DNA of 30,729 nt from JBHENC01 sp051000345 (GTDB taxonomy: Bacteria; Acidobacteriota; Blastocatellia; Pyrinomonadales; Pyrinomonadaceae), in contig JBPCOJ010000051.1 of NCBI GenBank assembly GCA_051000345.1, positions 1-30,729 of the forward strand, given 5' to 3'. The position numbers and the translations under genes are program-made. Shown here piece by piece: positions 1 through 8,239 of this stretch; the stretch's first letter is position 1; every line of letters starts with the position of its first letter. The notes under the pieces are model-generated. The model ran no database searches and was not told the origin of the DNA. It saw only the letters and a list, made by a program, of their open reading frames with translations.

Positions 1-1821
1 TTGCAGCAGGTGCTTAAAAATCTGTTGTCCAACGCCTTCAAGTTCACGGAGCAGGGCGGCGTTACGCTGCACATCGGCGTCGCCGAAAAGAATCGCAACA
101 TCAGCCGCGAATCGCTTTTGCGCGCAGACGAAGTGATTGCCTTCTCCGTGCATGACACAGGGATAGGCATCGCGCCCGATAAACAAAAAATTATCTTCGA
201 GGCGTTTCAACAGGCCGACGGCACGACGAGCCGCAAATACGGCGGCACGGGACTCGGTCTTTCGATTAGCCGCGAAATCGCGCGTCTGTTGGGCGGCGAA
301 ATCCGCGTCGAAAGCACGCCGGGCGTCGGCAGCATCTTCACACTGTATTTGCCGAAAACCTACACTGCTCCTATTTATCCAGATGGCAACGGCGACGGCA
401 ACAACGCAGCGAACAATGCCGCCGCATCAATGAATAATCCTTACGCTTCGACAGCGGGCGGAGACGGCAACGGCAGGCCGCACTTCGAGCAGGCTGGCAA
501 CTCCGCCGGAAGCTATGCCGGAAACTATGCTGCGATGGATTCATCTTCGGGCGCGAGAATGGCAACCGCAGCAGCGGCGGCAATGCCCGTCGGCGACATT
601 GCCGATGACCGTGATTCGATTCAACCGGGCGAGCGCGTCGTGCTGATCGTAGAAGACGATCACAGCTTTGCGCAGATACTTTTGGAACTCGCGCGCGAGA
701 AGGGCTTTAAGGGACTCGTTGCGACAAGAGGGGATGCGGCGCTCGAATTAGCCCGCCGGTTCAGGCCGGACGGGATTACGCTCGACATCAAATTGCCGGA
801 TCGTGACGGCTGGACGGTGCTTGACCGCTTGAAGCACGATCCCGCGACAAGCCACATTCCCGTTCACACCATCACAGGCGAAGAAGAACGCCAGCGCGCT
901 TTGAAACTAGGCGCGTTCACGCATCTGCAAAAGCCCGTCAGCCGCGAAGATTTAGCGTCGGCCTTCGACAACATCGCGGCCTTCGCCGAGCGTCGCGTCA
1001 AGCGGCTGCTCGTCGTCGAAGACAATGACGCGCAGCGCATGAGCATCGTCGAATTAATCGGCAACGGCGACGTTGCGACGACGGCTGTCAGCGACGGCGC
1101 GGCGGCGCTCGATGCCTTGCGAAGCGAAGAGTTCGATTGCATGGTGCTCGATCTGAAACTGCCGGACATGACGGGCTTTGAGTTAATCGAAAAAATCCAG
1201 CAGGAACTAGGCCAGAATGATTTGCCGATTATCATTTACACCGGCAAAGAATTATCCGAAAAGGAAGAAACGCAGCTACGCAAAGTCGCCGACGCGATCA
1301 TCATTAAGGAAGTCAATTCGCCGGAGCGTTTATTAGCGGAGACGGCTTTGTTTTTGCACCGCGTCGAAGCGAATTTGCCGGAACCGAAGCGGCGCATTCT
1401 CGAACAACTGCACCGCCGCGACCCCGTGCTGGCGGGCAGAAAAGTTCTTGTCGTAGACGACGACGTGCGCAACATCTTCGCTTTAACGAGCGCGCTGGAA
1501 GCTAATAATATGCTTGTCGTCCACGCTGAAAACGGTCAGGAAGGCATAGACGTTTTGCAGTCAACGCCGGGCGTCGAAGCGGTCTTGATGGACATCATGA
1601 TGCCGGGCATGGACGGCTACGAAACGACGCGCACGATTCGCTCGATCAACAAGTTCAAAAATCTTCCGATCATCGCATTGACGGCAAAAGCGATGAAGGC
1701 CGACCGCGAAAAGTGCATCGAAGCGGGCGCGTCGGATTACATCTCGAAGCCGCTCGACATAGATCAACTGCTATCACTTCTGCGCGTCTGGCTTTACAGG
1801 CAAGAGGAATCCGTATCGTGA
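1..1821 (+). CDS. Hybrid sensor histidine kinase with three receiver domains (5' end outside window)
   Basis: Cytoplasmic signalling kinase. The frame is open from base 1, and the first visible residues are already the ATPase N-box (NLLSNAFKF), so the sensor and His-phosphotransfer parts lie upstream of the window. The G1 box (DTGIGI) and G2 box (GGTGLGL) follow, ending near residue 118. A linker rich in Asn, Ala, Gly and Ser (about 120-208) leads to three receivers. Receiver 1 (about 212-325) has acidic D219/D220, phospho-acceptor D262 and K311. Receiver 2 (about 334-455) has D341, D384 and K436. Receiver 3 (about 480-600) has D486/D487, D531 and K583. All three keep the residues needed for phosphorylation. 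The stop overlaps the cheR start, so the genes are co-translated. Such multi-receiver kinases usually act in phosphorelays with CheB/CheR-type modules. The family call is firm; the stimulus is unknown. Confidence 0.93.
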   Translation: MQQVLKNLLSNAFKFTEQGGVTLHIGVAEKNRNISRESLLRADEVIAFSVHDTGIGIAPDKQKIIFEAFQQADGTTSRKYGGTGLGLSISREIARLLGGEIRVESTPGVGSIFTLYLPKTYTAPIYPDGNGDGNNAANNAAASMNNPYASTAGGDGNGRPHFEQAGNSAGSYAGNYAAMDSSSGARMATAAAAAMPVGDIADDRDSIQPGERVVLIVEDDHSFAQILLELAREKGFKGLVATRGDAALELARRFRPDGITLDIKLPDRDGWTVLDRLKHDPATSHIPVHTITGEEERQRALKLGAFTHLQKPVSREDLASAFDNIAAFAERRVKRLLVVEDNDAQRMSIVELIGNGDVATTAVSDGAAALDALRSEEFDCMVLDLKLPDMTGFELIEKIQQELGQNDLPIIIYTGKELSEKEETQLRKVADAIIIKEVNSPERLLAETALFLHRVEANLPEPKRRILEQLHRRDPVLAGRKVLVVDDDVRNIFALTSALEANNMLVVHAENGQEGIDVLQSTPGVEAVLMDIMMPGMDGYETTRTIRSINKFKNLPIIALTAKAMKADREKCIEAGASDYISKPLDIDQLLSLLRVWLYRQEESVS

Positions 1822-2672
1822 CTTTGGCTTTGCCCGCGCAGCACACGGCGGAAGCATTGGAGCTTGAGGACATCGAACTCCATCTGCTTCTCGAAGGCAT
1901 TTATCGCCATTACGGACTCGATTTTCGTGACTACGCGGCGGCCTCGCTCAAGCGCCGCATACACGAAACGATGAACGTCGAAGGCACGCGCACCGTCTCC
2001 GCCTATCAAGACAAAGTGCTGCACGATTCGGCGTGCATGGACAGATTGATGCTCGCCTTGTCCATCAACGTCACGGCGATGTTCCGCGATCCGAGTTTCT
2101 ATGCGACGTTTCGCCAAAAGGTCGTGCCGCTTCTGCGCACGTATCCGTTCGTCAGAATCTGGCACGCGGGCTGCGCGACAGGCGAGGAAGTTTACTCGCT
2201 GGCGATTCTCTTGCAGGAAGAAAATCTGTACGCGAAGTGCCGCATCTACGCGACGGACATGAACAAGGAGGTTTTGCGAAAGGCGCGCGAAGGAATTTTT
2301 CCTTTGAGCGCGATGCAGGAGTACACGAACAATTACATGCAGGCGGGCGGCAAGCGCTTTTTTTCCGATTACTATACGGCGCAATACGGCAGCGTGATTT
2401 TTCGCCCGTCGCTCATCGAAAACGTCGTCTTTTCCGAACACAACCTCGCAACCGATAGCTCTTTCAACGAATTTCAAGTCGTGCTCTGCCGCAACGTAAT
2501 GATCTACTTCAACAAAACCTTGCAGGCGCGCGTGCATAATCTCATCTACGATAGCCTGAGCATGTTCGGCGTCTTCGGCATCGGCAACAAAGAATCACTC
2601 CGATTCACATCGCGCGAAAGTTTTTATGAAGAGTTGGACGATAAGGATAAGCTTTATCGCAAGGTCAGATGA
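1818..2672 (+). CDS. cheR: CheR-type protein-glutamate O-methyltransferase
   Basis: Predicted SAM-dependent methyltransferase of the CheR family, which methylates glutamates of chemoreceptors or receptor-like sensors in the cytoplasm. At 284 residues it is the usual CheR length. The N-terminal helical part (LLLEGIYRHYGLDFRDY) matches CheR_N. The SAM-binding motif HAGCATGEEVYSLAIL begins at about residue 116, and LCRNVMIYFN is the conserved late motif. I chose the GTG at 1818, which overlaps the upstream TGA and has GAGGAA eight bases before it. A longer in-frame extension to 1713 would run deep into the kinase and adds no family sequence. The stop overlaps the cheB start (ATGA). No methyl-accepting receptor is present in the window, so the target may be a sensor encoded elsewhere or the adjoining kinase. 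Confidence 0.93.
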   Translation: MTLALPAQHTAEALELEDIELHLLLEGIYRHYGLDFRDYAAASLKRRIHETMNVEGTRTVSAYQDKVLHDSACMDRLMLALSINVTAMFRDPSFYATFRQKVVPLLRTYPFVRIWHAGCATGEEVYSLAILLQEENLYAKCRIYATDMNKEVLRKAREGIFPLSAMQEYTNNYMQAGGKRFFSDYYTAQYGSVIFRPSLIENVVFSEHNLATDSSFNEFQVVLCRNVMIYFNKTLQARVHNLIYDSLSMFGVFGIGNKESLRFTSRESFYEELDDKDKLYRKVR

Positions 2673-3292
2673 ACAGACCGGAAGCCGCCAGAATGGAGAA
2701 TAATATAAAACGCATTGTTGTCGTCGGCACGTCTTTCGGAGGATTGACGGCGCTGCAAACTTTGCTGCCCGCGCTTCCGAAGAATTTCAGCGCGCCCGTC
2801 GTCATCGTGCAGCATCGCAGCCGTGAAGCTGGAAGCGGCCTCTGCGCGTTTCTAAATAAACATAGCTTGCTTCCGGTTCGTGAACCCGAAGATAAAGAAA
2901 CGATTATGCCCTGTCACGTTTATCTCGCGCCGCGCGATTACCATCTGCTGATTGACGGCGAAAGTTTCGCGCTCTCGATTGAAGCGCCTGTCGAATATGC
3001 GCGCCCGTCCATTGATGTATTGTTCGAGTCGGCGGCGGACGCATACCTTGAAAAAGTTATCGGCGTGATTTTGACGGGCGCGAACGCGGACGGCGCGCGC
3101 GGCCTTGCGCGGATCAAGGAAAGCGGCGGCATGTGCATTGTCGAAGACCCTGCGACGGCTGAATCCAAACAGATGCCCGAAGCTGCGCTGACCGCAACCC
3201 AAGCCGATAAAATTTTGCCGCTCGCAAAAATCGCTCCTCTTTTAGTTGAGCTATGTCGTTCCCCCGCCGCAAGGAGAAAACATGCAAATTGA
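2669..3292 (+). CDS. cheB: CheB-type methylesterase, catalytic domain only
   Basis: Predicted protein-glutamate methylesterase that removes the methyl groups added by CheR. The 207 residues form only the CheB catalytic domain; the N-terminal receiver of classical CheB is absent. The catalytic triad is visible: S22 in VVGTSFGG, H49 in IVQHRS, and D141 in LTGANADGARG. The start is the ATG in the ATGA overlap with cheR; an alternative ATG lies at 2693. Without its own receiver, activity is probably controlled by partner proteins, plausibly the flanking hybrid kinases with their spare receivers (inference). The last codons overlap the start of the next kinase. Confidence 0.92.
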   Translation: MNRPEAARMENNIKRIVVVGTSFGGLTALQTLLPALPKNFSAPVVIVQHRSREAGSGLCAFLNKHSLLPVREPEDKETIMPCHVYLAPRDYHLLIDGESFALSIEAPVEYARPSIDVLFESAADAYLEKVIGVILTGANADGARGLARIKESGGMCIVEDPATAESKQMPEAALTATQADKILPLAKIAPLLVELCRSPAARRKHAN

Positions 3293-5537
3293 GGAACCGC
3301 AGAAGATCAACATTCTGATTGTGGACGACAATCCGACGAACCTTCTCGCGCTCGAAGCGATACTCGATGCGCCGGACAGAAATCTGGTGCGCGCCGCGTC
3401 CGGCACGGAAGCCCTTCGTCATCTTCTCGACACGGACTTTGCCGTTCTCCTGCTGGACGTTTACATGCCTGTGATGGACGGCCTCGAGACCGCCGAATTG
3501 ATTCGCGGGCGTGAAAAATCGCGCGACATCCCAATCATTTTTCTCACGGCGGATTCCACCGGCGGCGCTCATATATCGAGAGGCTATTCGCTCGGCGCCG
3601 TCGATTACATACTCAAGCCGATTGAGCCGGACATCCTGCGCTCGAAAGTCGCCGTCTTCGTCGAACTCTTCAAAAAGACATGGCAGGTCAAGCAACAGGC
3701 CGCGCTGCTGCATGAAAAAAACATCGAGCTTGAAAACGCGAACTTACAGCGCCTGCAAATGCTCATCGAACTCGGACAGCAACTTGCCGCCGAACGCGAT
3801 CCGGTGCGGCTGCTCGAAAAGTTTTGCCGCGCCGCCCGCGACATTATCGGCTCGGAGTGTGCGACTGTCGGCGTGCTCGGCGCAGACGGTCAGACGCTGG
3901 AACATTTTCTTAGCAGTAATTCGGCGAGCGATGACGTTGAAAATTCACATGCGTCGTGCGCCGGAATACCGCAGGCGCACGACGGAATCTTAGGCAGAAT
4001 GTTGAAGGAGCGTAGCCCTTTGCGGGTGCGTGATGTCGGCACGAGCGCGGCAGCCGCAAATGATTTGCCCGCGCATAAATCGCCGAAGCATTCCTTCTTG
4101 GGCGCGCCCATTCTGTTGCCGTCGCAAACTTACGGCTGGCTCTATTTAAGCGATAAAGTCGGCGCGGATGAATTCAGCGAAGCAGACGAGCGGCTCGCCG
4201 TGACGCTCGCCTCGCAGGTTGCCGTCGCTTACGAAAACGCGAGCCTCTACGCTGAATCGCAGCGCCACACAGTAGCCTTGAGCCAAGAAGTCGCAGAGCG
4301 CAAGCAGGCCGAAGAAGAACGCGCGCGATTGCTTGTCCTCGAACAGGAAGCGCGCGCCGAAGCCGAAGCCGCCAATCGGACGAAGGACGAATTCTTAGCC
4401 ACGCTCTCGCACGAACTGCGCACGCCTTTGACTTCCATCTTGGGCTGGATTCACCTTATTCGCGGCGGCAATCTCGATGCGTCTTCTTCCGCGCGCGCGC
4501 TTGAAACCATCGAACGCAACGCCAAATCGCAATCGCAATTAATTGACGATCTGCTCGACGTTTCGCGCATCATTACAGGCAAACTGCACATCAATATTCA
4601 CTCGATTAATTTTGCCGCGATCATCGAAGCTGCCGTTGAATTAGTGCGCCCGTCCGCCGAAGCCCAAAACATTGTGCTTCACGCGGAGATTGAAGCGGCG
4701 GCGACGGATGTTTCCGGCGATCAGGTTCGCTTGCAGCAAGTAATCTGGAATCTGCTCGCCAACGCCGTCAAATTTACGCCCGCAGGAGGCCGCATCGAGG
4801 TGAGCCTCAAGCGCACGGATGCGAGCGTTGAGCTTAAGATAAAGGATTCCGGCATGGGCATCAGTTCCGATTTCCTGCCGCATATCTTCGACCGCTTTCG
4901 ACAGGCCGACGGCACGACGACCAGAAGTCACGGCGGTCTAGGGCTTGGTCTCGCCATCGTGCGCCACCTCGTCGAACTGCATCACGGCACCGTCGAAGCG
5001 GCGAGCGACGGCGACGGGCAGGGCGCGGAATTTACGGTCACGCTTCCGCCTTCCGCCGTGCGCTTTAATCTAAACATGGCAGGCGACGACGGCGCGCTGC
5101 TTTCACAGGCTGCGGGGCGCGACAGCGATTCGCCGGATGCTTCAGCCGCTCTTTACGGCTTGCGTATTCTGGTGGTGGACGACGAGCCGGACGCGCGTGA
5201 AGTCGTCGCGGCGGTGCTCCGTCACTCCGGCGCGGAAGTGAAGTTGAGCGGCTCGGCAGCCGAAGCGTTCGACGAAATCAATTCTTGGCAGCCGGATTTG
5301 CTTGTCAGCGACATCGGAATGCCGGGCGAAGACGGCTATTCTTTAATCAAAAAAGTCCGCGCGCTCGACACCGCACAGCGCGACATCTCAGCCATTGCTC
5401 TCACGGCCTACGCGAGTCTCGAAGATCGAACGCGCGTCCACGATGCGGGCTTTCAAATGCACGTCGCCAAGCCCGTCGAACCGCTGCATCTTGTCGAAGC
5501 CATCGCAAGGCTCACCGGACGCAACGGAAAAATTTAG
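3282..5537 (+). CDS. Hybrid histidine kinase: receiver, GAF, HisKA, HATPase, receiver
   Basis: A soluble hybrid kinase of 751 residues with no membrane segment. An N-terminal receiver (about 8-125; phospho-acceptor D59 in LLLDVYMPVMDG) is followed by a short helix and a GAF-like sensor domain (about 160-320). A coiled-coil rich in Glu and Ala leads to HisKA with phospho-accepting H377 in TLSHELRTPL. The ATPase domain has N-box NLLANAVKF, G1 DSGMGI and G2 GGLGLGL, and a C-terminal receiver (about 625-745) carries D677 and a late Lys in VAKPVEP. The ATG at 3282 was preferred over an upstream TTG because AAGGAG lies five bases before it. It overlaps the end of cheB and completes the four-gene signalling operon. 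The GAF ligand cannot be read from sequence. Confidence 0.94.
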   Translation: MQIEEPQKINILIVDDNPTNLLALEAILDAPDRNLVRAASGTEALRHLLDTDFAVLLLDVYMPVMDGLETAELIRGREKSRDIPIIFLTADSTGGAHISRGYSLGAVDYILKPIEPDILRSKVAVFVELFKKTWQVKQQAALLHEKNIELENANLQRLQMLIELGQQLAAERDPVRLLEKFCRAARDIIGSECATVGVLGADGQTLEHFLSSNSASDDVENSHASCAGIPQAHDGILGRMLKERSPLRVRDVGTSAAAANDLPAHKSPKHSFLGAPILLPSQTYGWLYLSDKVGADEFSEADERLAVTLASQVAVAYENASLYAESQRHTVALSQEVAERKQAEEERARLLVLEQEARAEAEAANRTKDEFLATLSHELRTPLTSILGWIHLIRGGNLDASSSARALETIERNAKSQSQLIDDLLDVSRIITGKLHINIHSINFAAIIEAAVELVRPSAEAQNIVLHAEIEAAATDVSGDQVRLQQVIWNLLANAVKFTPAGGRIEVSLKRTDASVELKIKDSGMGISSDFLPHIFDRFRQADGTTTRSHGGLGLGLAIVRHLVELHHGTVEAASDGDGQGAEFTVTLPPSAVRFNLNMAGDDGALLSQAAGRDSDSPDASAALYGLRILVVDDEPDAREVVAAVLRHSGAEVKLSGSAAEAFDEINSWQPDLLVSDIGMPGEDGYSLIKKVRALDTAQRDISAIALTAYASLEDRTRVHDAGFQMHVAKPVEPLHLVEAIARLTGRNGKI

Positions 5538-5567
5538 AACTCGATTCTGAAGCGCATATGGCGGGAC

Positions 5568-6095
5568 TTATCTTTGATTGGAAGCGGGCGAGATGCCGAG
5601 AATTTTCGGCTCGTTCATAAATCGGACGAGCGCATCGGGATTGAGCTTGACGCGCACGAGCGTTGCTTCGGCTTGCTGTAGAGAGACGATCATCAGCTTG
5701 ATGTTTTTGCCTTCGGCGGCGGCATAAACATACGTTTGTTCGTTGCGCTGTCTTGAATAAATGCGCGCCAGCGGTTGCCACTCTTTGCCGAGCGCGCCGC
5801 TCAGAATCGCGTTCAGTTCCGCACCGCCCGCGAGCGCAGTCGTTTCGTGCAAGTCTTCAAAAATCATTACCTTGAAACTTTTGACTCCAGCGGGACGCGC
5901 TAATTTGACGGCGAAATTGGCGAGGCCTTGAAAGGGAATGCGCCGCTCTCTGGCTTTATAGCGCGTTTTGAGATGCGCGGCGACGGCTGAAAATGCCCGG
6001 TCATTCGCGCGTGTTGCGGCGGCGGTGAATTCGAGCGTTGAAAGAAGAAGCGCGATAGCAAACGCATACGTGAGAAACTTGTTCCGGTAAGTCAT
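5568..6095 (-). CDS. Exported DUF4252-like protein (second of a pair)
   Basis: Small exported protein of 175 residues, of unknown biochemical function. An N-terminal hydrophobic signal segment (about residues 7-27) is followed by one DUF4252-like domain, with the family's typical C-terminal pattern (YVYAAAEGKNIKLMIVSL). The start overlaps the stop of the preceding paralogue by four bases (ATGA), and AAGGAG sits upstream. It is the last gene of the sigma/anti-sigma operon and is distantly related to the gene before it. DUF4252 proteins in Bacteroidetes and Acidobacteria are often found next to ECF sigma/anti-sigma genes, so a role in envelope stress or as an output of the sigma factor is plausible but inferred. 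Confidence 0.8.
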   Translation of the reverse strand: MTYRNKFLTYAFAIALLLSTLEFTAAATRANDRAFSAVAAHLKTRYKARERRIPFQGLANFAVKLARPAGVKSFKVMIFEDLHETTALAGGAELNAILSGALGKEWQPLARIYSRQRNEQTYVYAAAEGKNIKLMIVSLQQAEATLVRVKLNPDALVRFMNEPKILGISPASNQR

Positions 6096-6691
6096 TGTTT
6101 CTCATTCTCCTTCTTTTTATCAATTGCCGCATCGCGTTTTAAGACGATGCTCGGAATGCCGAAGTTGCCGCTTAGTTCGCTGAGCTTGTCCACGTCAATC
6201 GGGCCGACGATGTTGACGACCGTCAAGCGTTTCGGTTCGGCGGCGATCACCGCCAATCCTTTGATGATGCTATTGCCGTCGAGCATCATGTAGACATCCA
6301 CATTTTGGCCGTCGCGCTTGCTGCGCACGTTGACCATCTTAGACCAGCCGGGCGCGTTCAGTTGCGCGCGAATCATCGTCACGTCCGCATCGGCATAACC
6401 GTTTGCCGCGTCGAACTCGAAGCTTTTCACATACACGCCCTTTAGCCCCGCGACCAATTCCTTGATACGCGCTTCATCGGGCTTTTTCGCCGAGAGAAAT
6501 TTTGCGGCGAGTTGCAGCGTGCGTTCGTCAATCGTGACATCGACGACCTGCGACGCTCTTTGTTCGAGGCTGTCCAGATGATTGATTTGAAGGCGCGCGT
6601 CCTGCCCGTAAACGGCGGCGGCGGCGGTGAAGAAATAAAAGAGAATGGAGAAACAAAAAAGTTTCTGTGAATTTGCGTGAACTAATTTCAT
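6092..6691 (-). CDS. Exported DUF4252 protein (first of a pair)
   Basis: An exported protein of 199 residues. A hydrophobic segment at about residues 11-28 ends in AAAAVYG and looks like a signal peptide. The mature part resembles DUF4252: a predicted helix with LAAKFLSAKKPDEARIKELV, then GVYVKSFEF, followed by VYMMLDGNSIIKGLAVIAAE and a VVNIVGPIDVDKL segment. The C-terminus is Lys/Glu rich. GGAG lies eight bases before the ATG. It sits 38 bp downstream of the anti-sigma gene and is translationally coupled to the second DUF4252 gene, so all four genes are probably one transcript. The biochemical function is unknown. Confidence 0.83.
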   Translation of the reverse strand: MKLVHANSQKLFCFSILFYFFTAAAAVYGQDARLQINHLDSLEQRASQVVDVTIDERTLQLAAKFLSAKKPDEARIKELVAGLKGVYVKSFEFDAANGYADADVTMIRAQLNAPGWSKMVNVRSKRDGQNVDVYMMLDGNSIIKGLAVIAAEPKRLTVVNIVGPIDVDKLSELSGNFGIPSIVLKRDAAIDKKKENEKQ

Positions 6692-6729
6692 AAAAACTGC
6701 TCCGTTCGTACTTATTGATTTGCTATTCG

Positions 6730-7401
6730 TTAAGACGCAGGGACGTTGTCTTTGTTAGCTTGAATTTTCTTTTGCGCGAAATTCAGTTTTTCGCTGGCGA
6801 TGAAAAGCGCCATTACGAGGCGTTCCTTCGCGCGCTCGCCTTCGACGATTAGCGCATCGCTGTCGCTGCCCGAACGCCGCGAGTTTGCAGTTCTATCCGG
6901 CGCAATCGTTGATCTGCGCTCGAAAGCGGCGCTGCTTTGTTTCTTATGTGAAGATGAAGCTGCAAAAGCCGGAGCGTGTTTTGGCGAATCGTTTGATGTT
7001 GGTGCGGCCTGTGGTGCTGAATAATCAGAGCGAACGTCAGGCGCATTGTCATGCGGCAAATGTTCGGGCGGCGAAATCGTTGTTGCTGCTAATTGTGTCT
7101 CAGATGTTTTAATCGATTGCGGCGCGCGCATTTTTATCCCTAAGCTTCCCGCGACGATTGCCAGCAGAACCGTCGCGGCTATCGCAAAGGCGGGCGCGAA
7201 TCGTCGTCGTGCGCGGCTCGGTGCTGCGGTGAATTGTGTTGGGAGAGAAACCTCTGCGCGCGTTGCATCGCGCGTCGCTTCAAGCATTAGCAACTTACTC
7301 TTTTCCGAAGGCCGGTAACGCAGGCTTTCGAGGGCGCGTTCAAGGCGTTCGGTTTCCGCGTCGGGCGCGCCGGATTTGTCCCACAAATATTGGTCGCTCA
7401 T
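6730..7401 (-). CDS. Anti-sigma-factor-like single-pass membrane protein
   Basis: Predicted membrane regulator of 223 residues coupled to the adjacent ECF sigma factor. The N-terminus begins SDQYLWDKSGAPDAE and includes LERALESLRYRP, a pattern I associate with anti-sigma-like proteins beside ECF genes in Acidobacteria. One transmembrane helix (about residues 68-90, preceded by SRARRR) would leave the N-terminal part in the cytoplasm. The C-terminal half is Ser/Ala/Pro-rich, probably disordered and periplasmic, ending in a charged helix. There is no zinc-binding HxxxCxxC motif, so it is not a ZAS-type anti-sigma factor. The start overlaps the sigma stop (ATGA). The role is inferred mainly from position and topology. 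Confidence 0.75.
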   Translation of the reverse strand: MSDQYLWDKSGAPDAETERLERALESLRYRPSEKSKLLMLEATRDATRAEVSLPTQFTAAPSRARRRFAPAFAIAATVLLAIVAGSLGIKMRAPQSIKTSETQLAATTISPPEHLPHDNAPDVRSDYSAPQAAPTSNDSPKHAPAFAASSSHKKQSSAAFERRSTIAPDRTANSRRSGSDSDALIVEGERAKERLVMALFIASEKLNFAQKKIQANKDNVPAS

Positions 7402-8000
7402 TGCTCTTGTTTCTCCATGCCGAGTTTCTCCCGCAGCATCTTCACGCCGCGCGATAGATTGACGCGCACGGAAGCGTGCGTCAGCCCCGTGCGCGCGGCG
7501 ATTTCCATTCCGGTCATGCCTTCGACAAAACGCAGCACCAGCGTTTCGCGGTAGGCGGACGGCAACGCGCGAATCGCCGCGAGCGCTTCCGACGCTTCCC
7601 CGTCAGGCTGAGTCATTCGCGCCGGAATGTCGTCCGTTAATTCTGTTGTGTGGTGCGCCCGTCTGTAAAAATCCGTCGCACGATTGCGCGCAATCATGGC
7701 GAGCCAGCCGCCGAACGCGTCGTCCTCGCGTAAGGTGTGCAAGCGCTTGAAGGCCTGCACGAAAACATCCTGAAGGATGTCGTCAACCTCGCTCCAAGGA
7801 AGGCGCGCGAGCAGCAGGCCATGCACCATCGGCGCGTAAAGATCATAAAGACTGCCGAACGCTTCCGCATTGCCCGCCCGCGCCGACGCGATCAACGAAG
7901 CTTCAACGCTCGCTTCCTGCGGCATCGGCGAGGCTTCGCACACAACATTTCTTTCGCCGCCCTCGACCAGCGACAGAAACAATGCTTCAGCCTCGCTCAT
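7398..8000 (-). CDS. ECF-family RNA polymerase sigma factor
   Basis: A 200-residue alternative sigma factor. Region 2 (about residues 45-115) contains LYDLYAPMVHGLLLARL, DDILQDVFVQAFKRL and FGGWLAMIARNRATDFYRR. Region 4 (about 140-190) contains LPSAYRETLVLRFVEGMTGMEIA and the helix-turn-helix GLTHASVRVNLSRGVKMLRE. I chose the ATG at 8000 because GGAG lies seven bases upstream; the frame extends five codons further to a TTG. It is the first gene of the operon with the anti-sigma-like gene and two DUF4252 genes. Such operons are often autoregulated, but I could not identify a promoter with confidence. Confidence 0.93.
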   Translation of the reverse strand: MSEAEALFLSLVEGGERNVVCEASPMPQEASVEASLIASARAGNAEAFGSLYDLYAPMVHGLLLARLPWSEVDDILQDVFVQAFKRLHTLREDDAFGGWLAMIARNRATDFYRRAHHTTELTDDIPARMTQPDGEASEALAAIRALPSAYRETLVLRFVEGMTGMEIAARTGLTHASVRVNLSRGVKMLREKLGMEKQEQ

Positions 8001-8129
8001 CGCTGAACTCCGCAAGCGCGCAGGTGTTCGATCATCATGCCGGAAATCTTTTCGGGAAGTAAATTTGACTTACATACTAAAGACGCAACGCAGCGAAGGA
8101 TTGTTAGCAAGAAAGAAAAACAGAAATCA

Positions 8130-8231
8130 GCCACAGAGACACAGAGACATAAGATAGGGTAATAAGAACTATTTGCTACTTATGTCTGTCTGTGTATAGC
8201 TGCTTAACTCTGTGTCTCTGTGTCTCTGTGG
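8130..8231. repeat. Large intergenic inverted repeat of GACACAGA-type units
   Basis: The left arm (8130-8153) reads GCCACAGAGACACAGAGA and then GACATAAG. The right side carries CTTATGTC (8179-8186) and, separately, a perfect 18-base complement of the left arm at 8214-8231. The result is a long imperfect hairpin with a tandem CTCTGTGT texture between the sigma factor start and the M42 peptidase stop. Similar GCCACAGAGACACAGAG repeats are, to my recollection, scattered in intergenic DNA of several soil phyla. No T-tract follows, so a classical terminator is unlikely. Confidence 0.8.
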
Positions 8232-8239
8232 CAAAAAGT

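Noticed and set aside
1794..2537. 247-codon minus-strand open frame across cheR
   Set aside because: Opposite to a well-defined CheR with conserved motifs; the composition is typical of a GC-rich shadow frame.
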